From: Ignavibacteriota bacterium
GTDB lineage: Bacteria; Bacteroidota; Ignavibacteria; Ignavibacteriales; Melioribacteraceae
Assembly (NCBI GenBank): GCA_016708125.1
Contig: JADJGF010000001.1
Span: forward strand, 2,874,001-2,938,000
Length of the DNA: 64,000 bases
Direction: 5' to 3'
Shown: positions 26,185-36,071 of the stretch, piece by piece
Layout: every line of letters begins with the position of its first letter
How positions within the stretch are numbered: the first letter of the stretch is position 1
Position numbers and translations under genes: made by a program
The notes under the pieces: generated by a model
What the model saw: the letters and a program-made list of their open reading frames with translations, nothing else
What the model was told of the DNA's origin: nothing
Database searches by the model: none

Positions 26185-29100
26185 AAAAATATTTTTTTAT
26201 ACTTTTTTTTCTAATTAACTTAACATTACTTTTTCCTAATACAACTGTAAAAAGTAATTCATTTGCTATTCGATTAAACAATAAATCTATTGATTATAAA
26301 AAAGAAAATAAGAGTAGTATTTCTGTTATTGATTACTATAATTTTACAAATCCATCAAAAGCCGGTGAGTTTAAACTTCCTCAAAAAACTATTTATATTG
26401 CAGTTCCATTTAATTCAAAACCAAAAATTAAATACATTTCTTTGTTAACAAAAGAAGTTACGAATTCAATTCCAGCAATTCAGCCTTCTATAATTAAGCA
26501 AAATGATTCTACAATAATTTATAAATCCATACCAGATATATATGTAAAAAAGGAAATTAAAATTGGTGCAGAAATAATTGATTTTACTTGGATAAGAGAT
26601 TTTTACTGCGCAGTTGTGCAAATAAATTCATATCAATTTTTATCTGAAACAAATACTATTCAATATGATGAAGAATATGAACTTGAATTTTCTTTTCCAC
26701 AAAATACATTGTTAAAAAGTGCGGATCCGATTGCAATAAAATCAGAATTCGATAAGGAATTATTAAACATAATTTCCAATTCTGATATTGCAGAACAATT
26801 TAGAAATACTAACCAAAAATTTAAAATTAACTCTAATGACAGTTGGATAAATTTCAATTCAAATTATCTTAAACTATCCATAATAAATGATGGAATTTAT
26901 AAACTCGACAAACAATTTTTTATTGATCATGGGATTAGTTTTATTGACGTCAATCCAACTACTTTTCAACTATTTAATTATGGTGAAGAAATTCCAATTT
27001 TTGTAAAAGGTGAATCTGATTTAGTATTTGATGATAGTGATTATGTCATTTTTTATGGTAATAAAAATTATTCAAAGATTTCAAATAGAATTTTAAATAG
27101 TACAGATAGTTCTTATAATGAATACTTAAACAGATATTCTGATACATCTTATTACTATTTAACTTGGGGTAATCAGCTTGGTAAAAGAATTCCAGAACAA
27201 ATAAATTCAAGTTTAAATGCCACTGATACTATCAATTATTTCCAATCATTAACTCATTATGAACAGAACTCGTGGTTTCAAAATGCTAATGATGATGAAG
27301 TATCAAACCAAACTCCAAATTGGAATAAAAATAAAACATGGTATTGGAATTGGCTTGCAAGTTGGCGAAAATCTGTGAGTCTTAATTTTAATTGCTCAAA
27401 TTTGGTCGCCGACAAAGATGCGAAATTTTATTTTAAATTATCCAGCTATGGCTCAAACATTATTTCAGATTCCCATATAATCACAATGTCTGTTAATAAT
27501 ATAAAAGTTGATTCGCAAACCGTTAATAGATTTGACCAGGTTTTAATGAATGGTGTTCTAAACTCTGCTAATTTATTAGAAGGTACTAACACAATAAGAT
27601 TAGATTTAATTGATAATGGTACAAATCCAAATGTCTTAGCATATGATTGGTATGAGATTGAATATCCTAAAATTTTAATGTTAGAAAATGATAGTCTAAA
27701 TTTCACTTTAGATAATATTGAAAAGGGAATTAAAGTTTTAGAAATTTCAAATGCTACGAAGATGAATTATACAATTCTGAGAACTTTCCCTATTTTGAAA
27801 TTAATATCGGATTATTCTGTTGCAAATGGGAAAATATACTTTGCTGATACAGTAAATGTTGGTGATAAATATTCAATAACTTCATTCGATAAGTCTTTTT
27901 TGCCAGAAAATACATTAAAGAAAAAATTTATTGATTTAAGTTCAAACTCTAATACTGCAGAATATATTGCAATAACTCACAAAAACTTTGATGCTGCAGT
28001 AAATGATTATATAGCTTTTATCTCACAAAATTATGGTGTTAAATCTAAATTAATTTTGGTTAATGATATTTTTGATCAGTATGGTTATGGATATCCAATT
28101 CCGGAATCAATAAAAGAATTTCTAATAAATGCATATAACAAATGGGCAACTCCAAAATTTTCTTATTTGGTTTTAATTGGCGACGCTACTTATGATTATA
28201 AATATTATATAAAACAGAGTACTGGTGTTTCACTTAGTACAAATTATATTCCTTCTTACGGAAATCCAACTGGTGATTATTGGTATGGCATTTGGGATGA
28301 AAGTAATTCTGCAATTCCTCAAATTAAAATTGGCAGAATACCAATTAATAAAGCTGAAGAACTTGAATATTATCAATCAAAAGTTGAAAATAATATTAAT
28401 CAGAAATTTGACGAATGGAATAAGGATTATTTATTTTTTACCGGAGGCAGTACTGAAATTGAGATTAGCCAATTAAAATCGGTTAATCAATCAGTAATTG
28501 ATCAATATATAAGTACGTCACCTTTGTATGGAAATTCATGGCATTTTTACAAAACTGTAAATCCTCAATCCGATTTTAGTCCATATTCTTCAGAACAATT
28601 TCAAAATGCAATTGATAATGGGGGAGTGTTTATTTCATATTTAGGTCATAGTGGTACGGCAACTTGGGATAATAGTATAAACTCAATTTTACAATTGGAA
28701 AATAAAAATAATAGGAATCCCATCATTACAGACTTTGGATGCTCTACAAATAAATTCGCAGAACCGGATATTATTTGCTTTGGAGAAAAATCAATTTTAG
28801 ATAATCAAGGTCAAGCTCTGGGTTATATTGGTAATTCTTCTCTAGGTTTTTTATCAACCGCATCAAATGTACCAACTTTATTTTATAACGATATTATTAA
28901 TGATTCACTTCATGAAATTGGTTCTGCACATTTAAAATCCAAAATTGATTTAATTACTAATTATGGGAACTCTGGAGTAAATAAAGTCTTTATGCAGACA
29001 AATATTTTAATAGGCGATCCAATTATTAGAATAAAAATTCCCAGTAAACCTAATCTGAATATTTCCTCATCTAATATTTTAACAAGCTCAAATCTTATTG

Positions 29101-31493
29101 AAAGTTTAGATTCTTCACAAATAAAAATTGTTGTAAATAATTTCGGAACTGTAAATTCAGAAAATCTTAAAATTAAAATTGATGAGTATTATTCGGGAAA
29201 AATTATTACTTCTAAAATTCTTACAATTCCATTTGTTCAACAAAGCGATACATTGATTTATTTTGTCCAGACAAAGAATAAACCAGGAGTGCATTCAATT
29301 TCAGTGTTATTAGATCCTCTAAATGAAATTGATGAAATTTATGAAAATGATAATACTGCTGAATTAAATGTAAATGTTTATTCTCAAGATTTAAGAGATT
29401 TGTTTACTACAGCAAATGAAAACTCGAAAGTTGGTTCAGTAAAATTGCTCAATCCAACTTCATATTCTTCAAGTAGTTTTAAAATTGATATTCAATTAAG
29501 TGAAAAAACAGATTTCTCAAACTCAATATTATTAAGTCAGTTGTCTGATACTTTACTTACAGAAATTCCGTTAAGTTTAAATAATAATAATCGATATTGG
29601 ATGCGTTACAAGTTAGAAAATAATTCTGAGTATGGAATTGAAAAATCATTTTTCTTTAATAATGATTCCAAATTTTTAATTAATGATGATTTTACTTTTT
29701 CTAATCAGAACGTTATCGATTTAAAAATTTCTAACAATTTATTTCTGTCTGATGATTCTACGACTTTATCAGTATTATCTGCTGGATGGAATTCCGGTGC
29801 TACATGTGTTATTGCAAAAAATGGTGAAAATTTATTAAGCAATTCTTTTTTTGCTGGAATGGGTATTGCTGTGTTTAATCCGGTTTCTACAGAATTAGAT
29901 ACTGCTTTTTGGTTAACACTTTTTAACCAACCGACGAATGTACAGCAATTAGCTGATTTTATAAATTCAATCCAAGATGGTAAATTAGTTATTATGGGTG
30001 TCGCTGATGATGCTAGAAATAATCTCTCTGCAAATTTAAAAAATGCCATTAAAACTCTTGGAAGTACAAGAATTGATTCACTAATATTTAGAGGTTCTTG
30101 GGCAATTATAAGTTATAAAGGTGCAGAACCTGGAACAGCAATTGAAAAAGTTTTAGGACCATATGATGGACAGATTTTCATAGATTCTGTTTTTGTTCAA
30201 AAAAAATCTACTGGAAAATTGATTACAAATATCATCGGTCCCTCAGCAAATTGGAAGAATTTTGTTGTTCAAGATTCTCTTCCAAATAATTCAAATATTA
30301 TTTACAAACCAATTCTAATTTCCCAAGTTGATAATTCTGAAGATACGCTTGATGTGTTAAATATTGTTAATGGTGAAGCATCCTTAAGTTTTATCGATGC
30401 AAAAAAATATCCTTACATTAAAATTTTAGCTGAATTTAAAGCTGGTGATAATAACACATCTCCGGTTCTAAAATCTTTAGGTGTTGATTATGATGGAATT
30501 CCAGAACTGGCAATCAATTATCAAGTTGTTTCTGTGGAAAATGATACAATCCAGCAAGGTGAAAATGCCAATCTGCAATTTTATGTTTATAATGTCGGTG
30601 AATCAACCGCCGATAGCGTAAATGTAATAGTTGAAGTTGTTAATCCGGATAATTCCAAAGAAAAAATATTTGAAACTATTATTGATTCTATTGGTTCTGA
30701 GCAGAGAAAGAAATTTAATTTATCATATCCAACTTCTTCATTTAATGGTATAAAAACTTTCTCAATTTCTATTAATGGCGAGAATAAAATAATGGAATTG
30801 TATGAAGATAATAATTATTTCAATATTCCGTTTTATGTAATTGGTGATACGACAAAACCAACGCTGGCATTGACTATTGACGGCAACGAAATTTTTGACG
30901 GTGAATATATTTCAAATAAACCGAATATAAAAATTGATTTGAATGATCCGTCTCTTGTTCCAATAACAGATACATCATCAATTTCAGTTTATCTTAATAA
31001 TGAATACGTGAGTTATTTTTCGAATCCAGAAATTCTTAAAATAAATTATTCTTCAACAAATCCTAAAGTTTCTGTTGAGTATAATCCAATTTTAGAATAC
31101 GGTGAACATACACTAAAAATATTTGGTAAAGATGCTTCCGGTAATGATGATCAGACTTCAGGAATTACTAAAACTTTTAACGTAATGAATGAAGCAAAAT
31201 TATTGGAAGTTTATAATTACCCAAATCCATTTAGCTATGAAACGTATTTTACATTTAAGCTTACGCAAATTCCCGATGAAATTAAAATTCGTGTATTTAC
31301 GGTTGCCGGCAGACTTATTAAAGAAATTAATCTTTCCGGAACTCAACTAAATTTTGATATGAATAAAATTTATTGGGATGGAAAAGATGAAGACGGCGAC
31401 CTTATTGGAAACGGAGTTTACCTTTATAAAGTTATTATGGATGTTGACGGCAAAAAACAAGACATCACACAAAAATTAGCAGTTGTAAGATAA
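26181..31493 (+). CDS. porU: Gingipain-family (C25) PorU-like protein with T9SS C-terminal domain
   Basis: This is a 1770-aa secreted protein. A signal peptide (about 1-20) precedes a long beta-rich N-terminal part. The C25 caspase-like domain spans about residues 590-945, with catalytic His823 in GHSG and Cys854 in FGCSTNK. Two CARDB-like Ig modules follow (about 950-1070 and 1440-1550), then a T9SS C-terminal domain from about 1670 (YNYPNPF to QKLAVVR). PorU is the T9SS transpeptidase that removes cargo C-terminal domains and attaches anionic LPS. The protein is longer than the usual PorU of about 1150-1300 aa. Its TTG start overlaps a glycan transferase gene by 4 nt. A cargo protease of the same family is the alternative. 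Confidence 0.8.
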   Translation: MKKYFFILFFLINLTLLFPNTTVKSNSFAIRLNNKSIDYKKENKSSISVIDYYNFTNPSKAGEFKLPQKTIYIAVPFNSKPKIKYISLLTKEVTNSIPAIQPSIIKQNDSTIIYKSIPDIYVKKEIKIGAEIIDFTWIRDFYCAVVQINSYQFLSETNTIQYDEEYELEFSFPQNTLLKSADPIAIKSEFDKELLNIISNSDIAEQFRNTNQKFKINSNDSWINFNSNYLKLSIINDGIYKLDKQFFIDHGISFIDVNPTTFQLFNYGEEIPIFVKGESDLVFDDSDYVIFYGNKNYSKISNRILNSTDSSYNEYLNRYSDTSYYYLTWGNQLGKRIPEQINSSLNATDTINYFQSLTHYEQNSWFQNANDDEVSNQTPNWNKNKTWYWNWLASWRKSVSLNFNCSNLVADKDAKFYFKLSSYGSNIISDSHIITMSVNNIKVDSQTVNRFDQVLMNGVLNSANLLEGTNTIRLDLIDNGTNPNVLAYDWYEIEYPKILMLENDSLNFTLDNIEKGIKVLEISNATKMNYTILRTFPILKLISDYSVANGKIYFADTVNVGDKYSITSFDKSFLPENTLKKKFIDLSSNSNTAEYIAITHKNFDAAVNDYIAFISQNYGVKSKLILVNDIFDQYGYGYPIPESIKEFLINAYNKWATPKFSYLVLIGDATYDYKYYIKQSTGVSLSTNYIPSYGNPTGDYWYGIWDESNSAIPQIKIGRIPINKAEELEYYQSKVENNINQKFDEWNKDYLFFTGGSTEIEISQLKSVNQSVIDQYISTSPLYGNSWHFYKTVNPQSDFSPYSSEQFQNAIDNGGVFISYLGHSGTATWDNSINSILQLENKNNRNPIITDFGCSTNKFAEPDIICFGEKSILDNQGQALGYIGNSSLGFLSTASNVPTLFYNDIINDSLHEIGSAHLKSKIDLITNYGNSGVNKVFMQTNILIGDPIIRIKIPSKPNLNISSSNILTSSNLIESLDSSQIKIVVNNFGTVNSENLKIKIDEYYSGKIITSKILTIPFVQQSDTLIYFVQTKNKPGVHSISVLLDPLNEIDEIYENDNTAELNVNVYSQDLRDLFTTANENSKVGSVKLLNPTSYSSSSFKIDIQLSEKTDFSNSILLSQLSDTLLTEIPLSLNNNNRYWMRYKLENNSEYGIEKSFFFNNDSKFLINDDFTFSNQNVIDLKISNNLFLSDDSTTLSVLSAGWNSGATCVIAKNGENLLSNSFFAGMGIAVFNPVSTELDTAFWLTLFNQPTNVQQLADFINSIQDGKLVIMGVADDARNNLSANLKNAIKTLGSTRIDSLIFRGSWAIISYKGAEPGTAIEKVLGPYDGQIFIDSVFVQKKSTGKLITNIIGPSANWKNFVVQDSLPNNSNIIYKPILISQVDNSEDTLDVLNIVNGEASLSFIDAKKYPYIKILAEFKAGDNNTSPVLKSLGVDYDGIPELAINYQVVSVENDTIQQGENANLQFYVYNVGESTADSVNVIVEVVNPDNSKEKIFETIIDSIGSEQRKKFNLSYPTSSFNGIKTFSISINGENKIMELYEDNNYFNIPFYVIGDTTKPTLALTIDGNEIFDGEYISNKPNIKIDLNDPSLVPITDTSSISVYLNNEYVSYFSNPEILKINYSSTNPKVSVEYNPILEYGEHTLKIFGKDASGNDDQTSGITKTFNVMNEAKLLEVYNYPNPFSYETYFTFKLTQIPDEIKIRVFTVAGRLIKEINLSGTQLNFDMNKIYWDGKDEDGDLIGNGVYLYKVIMDVDGKKQDITQKLAVVR

Positions 31494-31539
31494 AATTTAT
31501 TTTTCGATAATTAGTTAAAATTTCTGAGATATTCAAAAT

Positions 31540-31605
31540 GTCATTCTCGTGCAAACAGAATCTACTTAATTTCCTCTGGATTCCCACTTTCGTGGGAATG
31601 ACAAG
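31540..31605. repeat. GTCATTC-family palindrome, copy with 28-bp core
   Basis: GTCATTC (31540-31546) and GAATGAC (31596-31602) are perfect outer arms. The inner hairpin ATTCCCAC/GTGGGAAT lies at 31580-31599. Positions 31578-31605 are the exact reverse complement of 33098-33125, so two identical 28-bp copies flank the gene at 31688-33034 in opposite orientation. Confidence 0.7.
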
Positions 31606-31687
31606 TACTATTAAAATAATTTTTCAGAAGTTTATTGTTAATACTTTGGCATTGTAATTTCTTATTCATTCTATTATTTATAATTTC

Positions 31688-33034
31688 ATGAAAAATAAAT
31701 TATTCTTTACAATTTGGTTAACGTTTTCAATTTTAACTTCCGCACAAATTTTCAGACCAAATCCCAACGAAGGATTTATCGGCGGTGCAGCCGGTTTAAC
31801 TTGGATTGATGAAGAGCCATATTATTCGGTTCATCTTTTCCCGGAAATTGCATTTGCCAAATTTGGAATTGGGTTAGATCTTAATTTAGACTTCGATAAA
31901 AACGGAAAACTTCGACACGAAAATTTTAATGAAACTTCGGATTATCTCAGTTTAATTCGTTATGTAAGATACGGACAAAAAAATGATCCGTTTTATATAA
32001 GATTGGGAGCATTAGATTTTGCTACAATTGGTCACGGAAGTATAATGTATTTGTATAATAATAGTCCAAGTTTTGATTCAAGAAAAGTAGGTTTGGAGTT
32101 TGATCTTGATTTTGATTATTATGGTGTTGAATCGGTTTACGGCACATTTGCAGAAACGGGAATTATTGGTTTTAGAACTTTTACTCGACCGCTTTTAGCA
32201 ACTACTTTGGCAGATATTCCTATTATTGGAGCTTTTGAAATTGGAGCAACTTACTCTACGGATTTTAATAAAAATGCTGGAGTTGTTGAAGTTAATTATG
32301 ATTCAATAAAAGAAGAATATAAATCCTCCAAAGATTTAGGCGCTACAGAAATTATTGGTTTTGATTTTAGTCTTCCATTACTTAGAACAAGTGTGGTTAA
32401 CTCCGATATTTATTATGATTATGCGGAAATTTTAGATTTTGGGAATGGAAGAAGCGCCGGAATTATTTTAGATTTTTATGGACTTGGATTAGTTGATGTA
32501 AGAACCAAACTTGAAAGAAGATGGAATGGTGTAAGTTATTTGCCGGCATATTTTAATTCATTTTATGAATTAGAAAGATTTCAAATTAATGAAACATCTC
32601 ATTCAGTAAATAGTAAAATTCAAACTTTAAATGATGGAATAAAAGTGGGCGATGGATACTACGGGGAATTATTAATTTCCGTAATTAATTCATTTTTTGT
32701 TTTCGGAAGTTATCAGCGTTATGATGAAAATCCCAAAAGTGGTTCGCTAAATTTAAGAACAGAAATTTCTCCGGAAAATGGAGTATTTGTTGCTCGCGCC
32801 GGTTACGATAAAATAAATATTAAAGATGAAAAAGATTTATTTACTTTGGATAATAGATCTTATCTTTTTGCGGAATTGGGTTATAAACTAAATCCTTATA
32901 TTTTAGTTTCTATGATTTACAATTGGACGTTCACTCCGGTTCGTGATCAAAATGATAATTTTATTCGATACAAACCTCAGAAAAAAATTGAGCCGCGAAT
33001 TTCATTTATCTTTCCGCTTAATTTTCAGCAATAA
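31688..33034 (+). CDS. Outer-membrane beta-barrel protein of unknown function
   Basis: This is a 448-aa protein with a signal peptide (cleavage likely after TSA, near residue 19). The mature chain is rich in Gly and aromatic residues with alternating amphipathic strands (for example FPEIAFAKFGIGLDLNLDFD), and it ends in a strand finishing FPLNFQQ, as in barrels. No named family was recognised. It stands alone between the PorU-like gene and lepA, bracketed by two identical inverted 28-bp repeats. A porin or gliding-associated role is possible but unsupported. Confidence 0.65.
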   Translation: MKNKLFFTIWLTFSILTSAQIFRPNPNEGFIGGAAGLTWIDEEPYYSVHLFPEIAFAKFGIGLDLNLDFDKNGKLRHENFNETSDYLSLIRYVRYGQKNDPFYIRLGALDFATIGHGSIMYLYNNSPSFDSRKVGLEFDLDFDYYGVESVYGTFAETGIIGFRTFTRPLLATTLADIPIIGAFEIGATYSTDFNKNAGVVEVNYDSIKEEYKSSKDLGATEIIGFDFSLPLLRTSVVNSDIYYDYAEILDFGNGRSAGIILDFYGLGLVDVRTKLERRWNGVSYLPAYFNSFYELERFQINETSHSVNSKIQTLNDGIKVGDGYYGELLISVINSFFVFGSYQRYDENPKSGSLNLRTEISPENGVFVARAGYDKINIKDEKDLFTLDNRSYLFAELGYKLNPYILVSMIYNWTFTPVRDQNDNFIRYKPQKKIEPRISFIFPLNFQQ

Positions 33035-33097
33035 ATTATTTCTCAAACTGCCAAGATTTAACAATTGAAAACTTTTGAAAAATTAAATTAAAAAATG

Positions 33098-33150
33098 CTT
33101 GTCATTCCCACGAAAGTGGGAATCCAGTGAGAATTCAATAGATTCCAGTC
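33098..33150. repeat. GTCATTC-family palindrome, second copy of the 28-bp core
   Basis: GTCATTCCCACGAAAGTGGG (33101-33120) forms a tight hairpin (TTCCCAC/GTGGGAA with a 4-nt loop). Positions 33098-33125 match 31578-31605 perfectly on the opposite strand. The following bases to 33150 contain further GAATTC and GATTCC pieces of the same family. Confidence 0.7.
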
Positions 33151-33269
33151 TGTAATTAACGGATCATGGAAATAACATTTTAAATATTTTCGGAAGTTAC
33201 CATTTCTAACTCAAATTGGAAATTGCCTTATCAATAGGTATATTTCTAAGCTAAATTTTAAAAGACATA

Positions 33270-35063
33270 ATGGAAAATATTAGAAATTTTTGCATAATCG
33301 CACATATTGATCACGGCAAATCAACATTGGCAGATATGCTTTTGGATGTTACCGGAACCGTATCTAAAAGGGAAGCTAAAGCCCAGCTTTTAGATGATAT
33401 GGATTTAGAGCGTGAAAGAGGAATTACAATAAAATCTCACGCAATAAAAATGAGTTACACACACTCCGATAATAAATTATATAATCTGAATTTAATTGAT
33501 ACACCCGGACACGTAGATTTTTCTTACGAAGTTTCAAGATCACTTGCTGCTTGCGAAGGCGCTTTACTTGTTGTGGATGCCGCTCAAGGTGTTGAAGCTC
33601 AGACAATCAGCAATGTTTATTTAGCAGTTGAAGCGGGTTTGGAAATTATTCCAATTATAAATAAAATTGATTTGCCAAGCGCAAGAGTTGATGTAATTAA
33701 AAATCAAATAATTGATTTAATTGGCTGTGAAGAAAATGATATAATTTTAGCAAGCGCAAAAGCTAGAATTGGTTTTGATGAAATTCTAGATGCAATTATT
33801 CATAAAATTCCTCCGCCGAATGGTGATCCCAACAAACCTTTACAAGCCCTAATTTTTGATTCGGTTTTTGATGCTTATCGCGGAGCAATTGCTTATGTAA
33901 GAATTGTAAATGGAGTTCTTAAAACAAAAGATCAAATTAGATTTTTTGCAAGCAACGCAGTTTGTCAAGCTGAGGAAATTGGAATTCTGGGTTTAAAGAA
34001 AATCAAAACTGAAGAATTAAGCACCGGCGATGTTGGTTACGTCATTGGAAGTATTAAAGATGTTCACGATACAAAAGTCGGCGATACAATTACGCATGCA
34101 AGAAATGGCGCAGAAGCTCCGCTTGCCGGATATAAAAATATTAAGCCAATGGTTTTTTCCGGATTATATCCATCTGATTCCGATGATTATGAAGATTTAA
34201 GAGATGCAATTGAAAAACTTCAACTTAATGATGCGTCATTAGTTTTTATTCCGGAAACTTCTGCAGCTTTAGGATTTGGATTTCGCTGCGGATTTCTTGG
34301 AATGCTTCACATGGAAATTATCCAAGAAAGACTTGAACGCGAATATAATCAATCAATTGTTACAACATTACCAAACGTTGAATATCATGCATATAAAAGA
34401 AATGGTGAAAAAGTAATTGTTGATAATCCGGCAGAACTTCCTCCGGTTGGCGATATCGAAAGAATTGAAGAGCCTTATGTTAAATCTCAAATAGTTGTCC
34501 CAAGCGAATATTTGGGCAATATTATGAAACTTGCAATTGAGAAAAGAGGAATCTATAAAAATACAACTTATATAGATCCAACGCGTGCAGATGTTGAATA
34601 TGAATTTCCGCTTTCAGAAATTATTTTTGATTTCTTTGATAAATTAAAATCTACAACGAGAGGTTACGCTTCTTTTGATTATGAATTTATTGGCTATAGA
34701 ATTTCTGATCTTGTGAAATTGGATATTATGCTTAACGGTGATGTTGTAGATGCGCTTTCAATTGTTGTTCATAAAGACAAAGCTTATGATTGGGGAAGGA
34801 AAGTCTGCACAAAATTAAAGGATTTAATTCCCCGACAGATGTTTGAAATTGCAGTTCAAGCCGCAATCGGAAATAAAATTATTTCCAGAACAAGTATTAA
34901 AGCTTTACGTAAAAATGTACTTGCAAAATGTTACGGCGGTGATATTACGAGAAAACGTAAATTACTTGAAAAACAAAAAGAAGGCAAAAAAAGAATGAAA
35001 CAGATTGGTAATGTGGAAATTCCTCAAGAAGCATTTCTTGCCGTATTACAAATTGATGAATAA
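33270..35063 (+). CDS. lepA: Elongation factor 4 (LepA)
   Basis: LepA is a ribosome-associated GTPase that acts in translation initiation and elongation quality. The 597-aa protein has the G domain with [12 protein letters not shown] (P-loop), [15 protein letters not shown] (switch I), DTPGHVDF and NKIDLP. It ends with the LepA-specific C-terminal domain ([20 protein letters not shown] to [18 protein letters not shown]), which separates it from EF-G. Length is exact for the family. A TATATTTC box lies about 30 nt upstream. It is followed by lepB, as in many genomes. Confidence 0.98.
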   Translation: MENIRNFCIIAHIDHGKSTLADMLLDVTGTVSKREAKAQLLDDMDLERERGITIKSHAIKMSYTHSDNKLYNLNLIDTPGHVDFSYEVSRSLAACEGALLVVDAAQGVEAQTISNVYLAVEAGLEIIPIINKIDLPSARVDVIKNQIIDLIGCEENDIILASAKARIGFDEILDAIIHKIPPPNGDPNKPLQALIFDSVFDAYRGAIAYVRIVNGVLKTKDQIRFFASNAVCQAEEIGILGLKKIKTEELSTGDVGYVIGSIKDVHDTKVGDTITHARNGAEAPLAGYKNIKPMVFSGLYPSDSDDYEDLRDAIEKLQLNDASLVFIPETSAALGFGFRCGFLGMLHMEIIQERLEREYNQSIVTTLPNVEYHAYKRNGEKVIVDNPAELPPVGDIERIEEPYVKSQIVVPSEYLGNIMKLAIEKRGIYKNTTYIDPTRADVEYEFPLSEIIFDFFDKLKSTTRGYASFDYEFIGYRISDLVKLDIMLNGDVVDALSIVVHKDKAYDWGRKVCTKLKDLIPRQMFEIAVQAAIGNKIISRTSIKALRKNVLAKCYGGDITRKRKLLEKQKEGKKRMKQIGNVEIPQEAFLAVLQIDE

Positions 35064-35141
35064 TTTTTGAAATTGCTTTGAAACAAAATTGAATAACAAA
35101 ACTATAAATAGGTTCACAATTTAAACTTGGAAAAAATTCTT

Positions 35142-36059
35142 ATGCTTTCAAAAGATGAAAAAAATAAAGAAAGGCAGATTATAAAACTTAATAAAACACC
35201 TTTGCATAAATTTTTAGATTTTTGGAAAAATTTATTTTATGCGGCAATCGCAGCTTTGTTAATAAAAACATTCTTTATCGAAACTTCAAGAGTTCCAACC
35301 GGTTCTATGGAACAAACAATTATGGTCGGTGATTTTTTATTTGTAAATAAATTTATTTACGGAGCATCAACTCCAAGAAACATTCCTTTTACAAATGTTG
35401 TGCTCCCGTATTATCAATTACCGGCAATAGACGAGCCTGAGAAAGGCGATATTTTTGTTTTTGAATATCCCGGAGATAGAGATGTAATTGTTCCAACTGA
35501 AGTTTTAAGTTATGTAAAAAGATGCGTGGCAGCAGCCGGAGATACTATTGAAATTAAAAATAAAGTAATATTTGTTAATGGAAACGAGTTGCATCGCCCA
35601 GCAAATATTCAATATTTAGTTCCGCAGATTTTACCAAAAAGTTACACACGACCAGATATTTTCCCCAAAGGAAGCGGTTGGAATAAAGATCAATACGGCC
35701 CATTAGTAATTCCCAAAAAGGGAGATATTATAAAACTAACTTTACAAAATATTGAAACTTATAGAACTTTGATTAATAGAAATTATGGAAAAGAAGTTGT
35801 AAAAGTTGTTGATGGAAATATTTATATTAACGGAAAATTAACTACCGAATATGAAATTCCTCAAGATTATTATTTTGCAATCGGCGATAATAGAGACGAT
35901 AGTTCAGATAGCAGATATTGGGGATTTGTTCCCCGCGAAAAAATTGTAGGTGAAGCATTAATGATTTATTGGTCGTGGAATCCCGAAATTCCATTTAGTA
36001 ATTTTTTCAAACTTTTAGGCTCAACAAGATTTAATAGAATTGCTAAATTAGTTCGTTAA
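35142..36059 (+). CDS. lepB: Signal peptidase I
   Basis: This membrane serine protease removes signal peptides from secreted proteins. The 305-aa chain has an N-terminal helix (about 31-46), then the catalytic Ser55 in PTGSMEQTI, the general base Lys126 in YVKRCVAAAGD, and the late box GDNRDDSSDSRYWG. A large insertion between the Lys box and the late box, about 100 residues, is normal for enzymes of this phylum. The ATG at 35142 is preferred over a TTG at 35127, since TTGGA would then serve as a weak ribosome site. It lies downstream of lepA and 12 nt before a subtilase gene. Confidence 0.95.
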   Translation: MLSKDEKNKERQIIKLNKTPLHKFLDFWKNLFYAAIAALLIKTFFIETSRVPTGSMEQTIMVGDFLFVNKFIYGASTPRNIPFTNVVLPYYQLPAIDEPEKGDIFVFEYPGDRDVIVPTEVLSYVKRCVAAAGDTIEIKNKVIFVNGNELHRPANIQYLVPQILPKSYTRPDIFPKGSGWNKDQYGPLVIPKKGDIIKLTLQNIETYRTLINRNYGKEVVKVVDGNIYINGKLTTEYEIPQDYYFAIGDNRDDSSDSRYWGFVPREKIVGEALMIYWSWNPEIPFSNFFKLLGSTRFNRIAKLVR

Positions 36060-36071
36060 AAAAGTGAAGTA

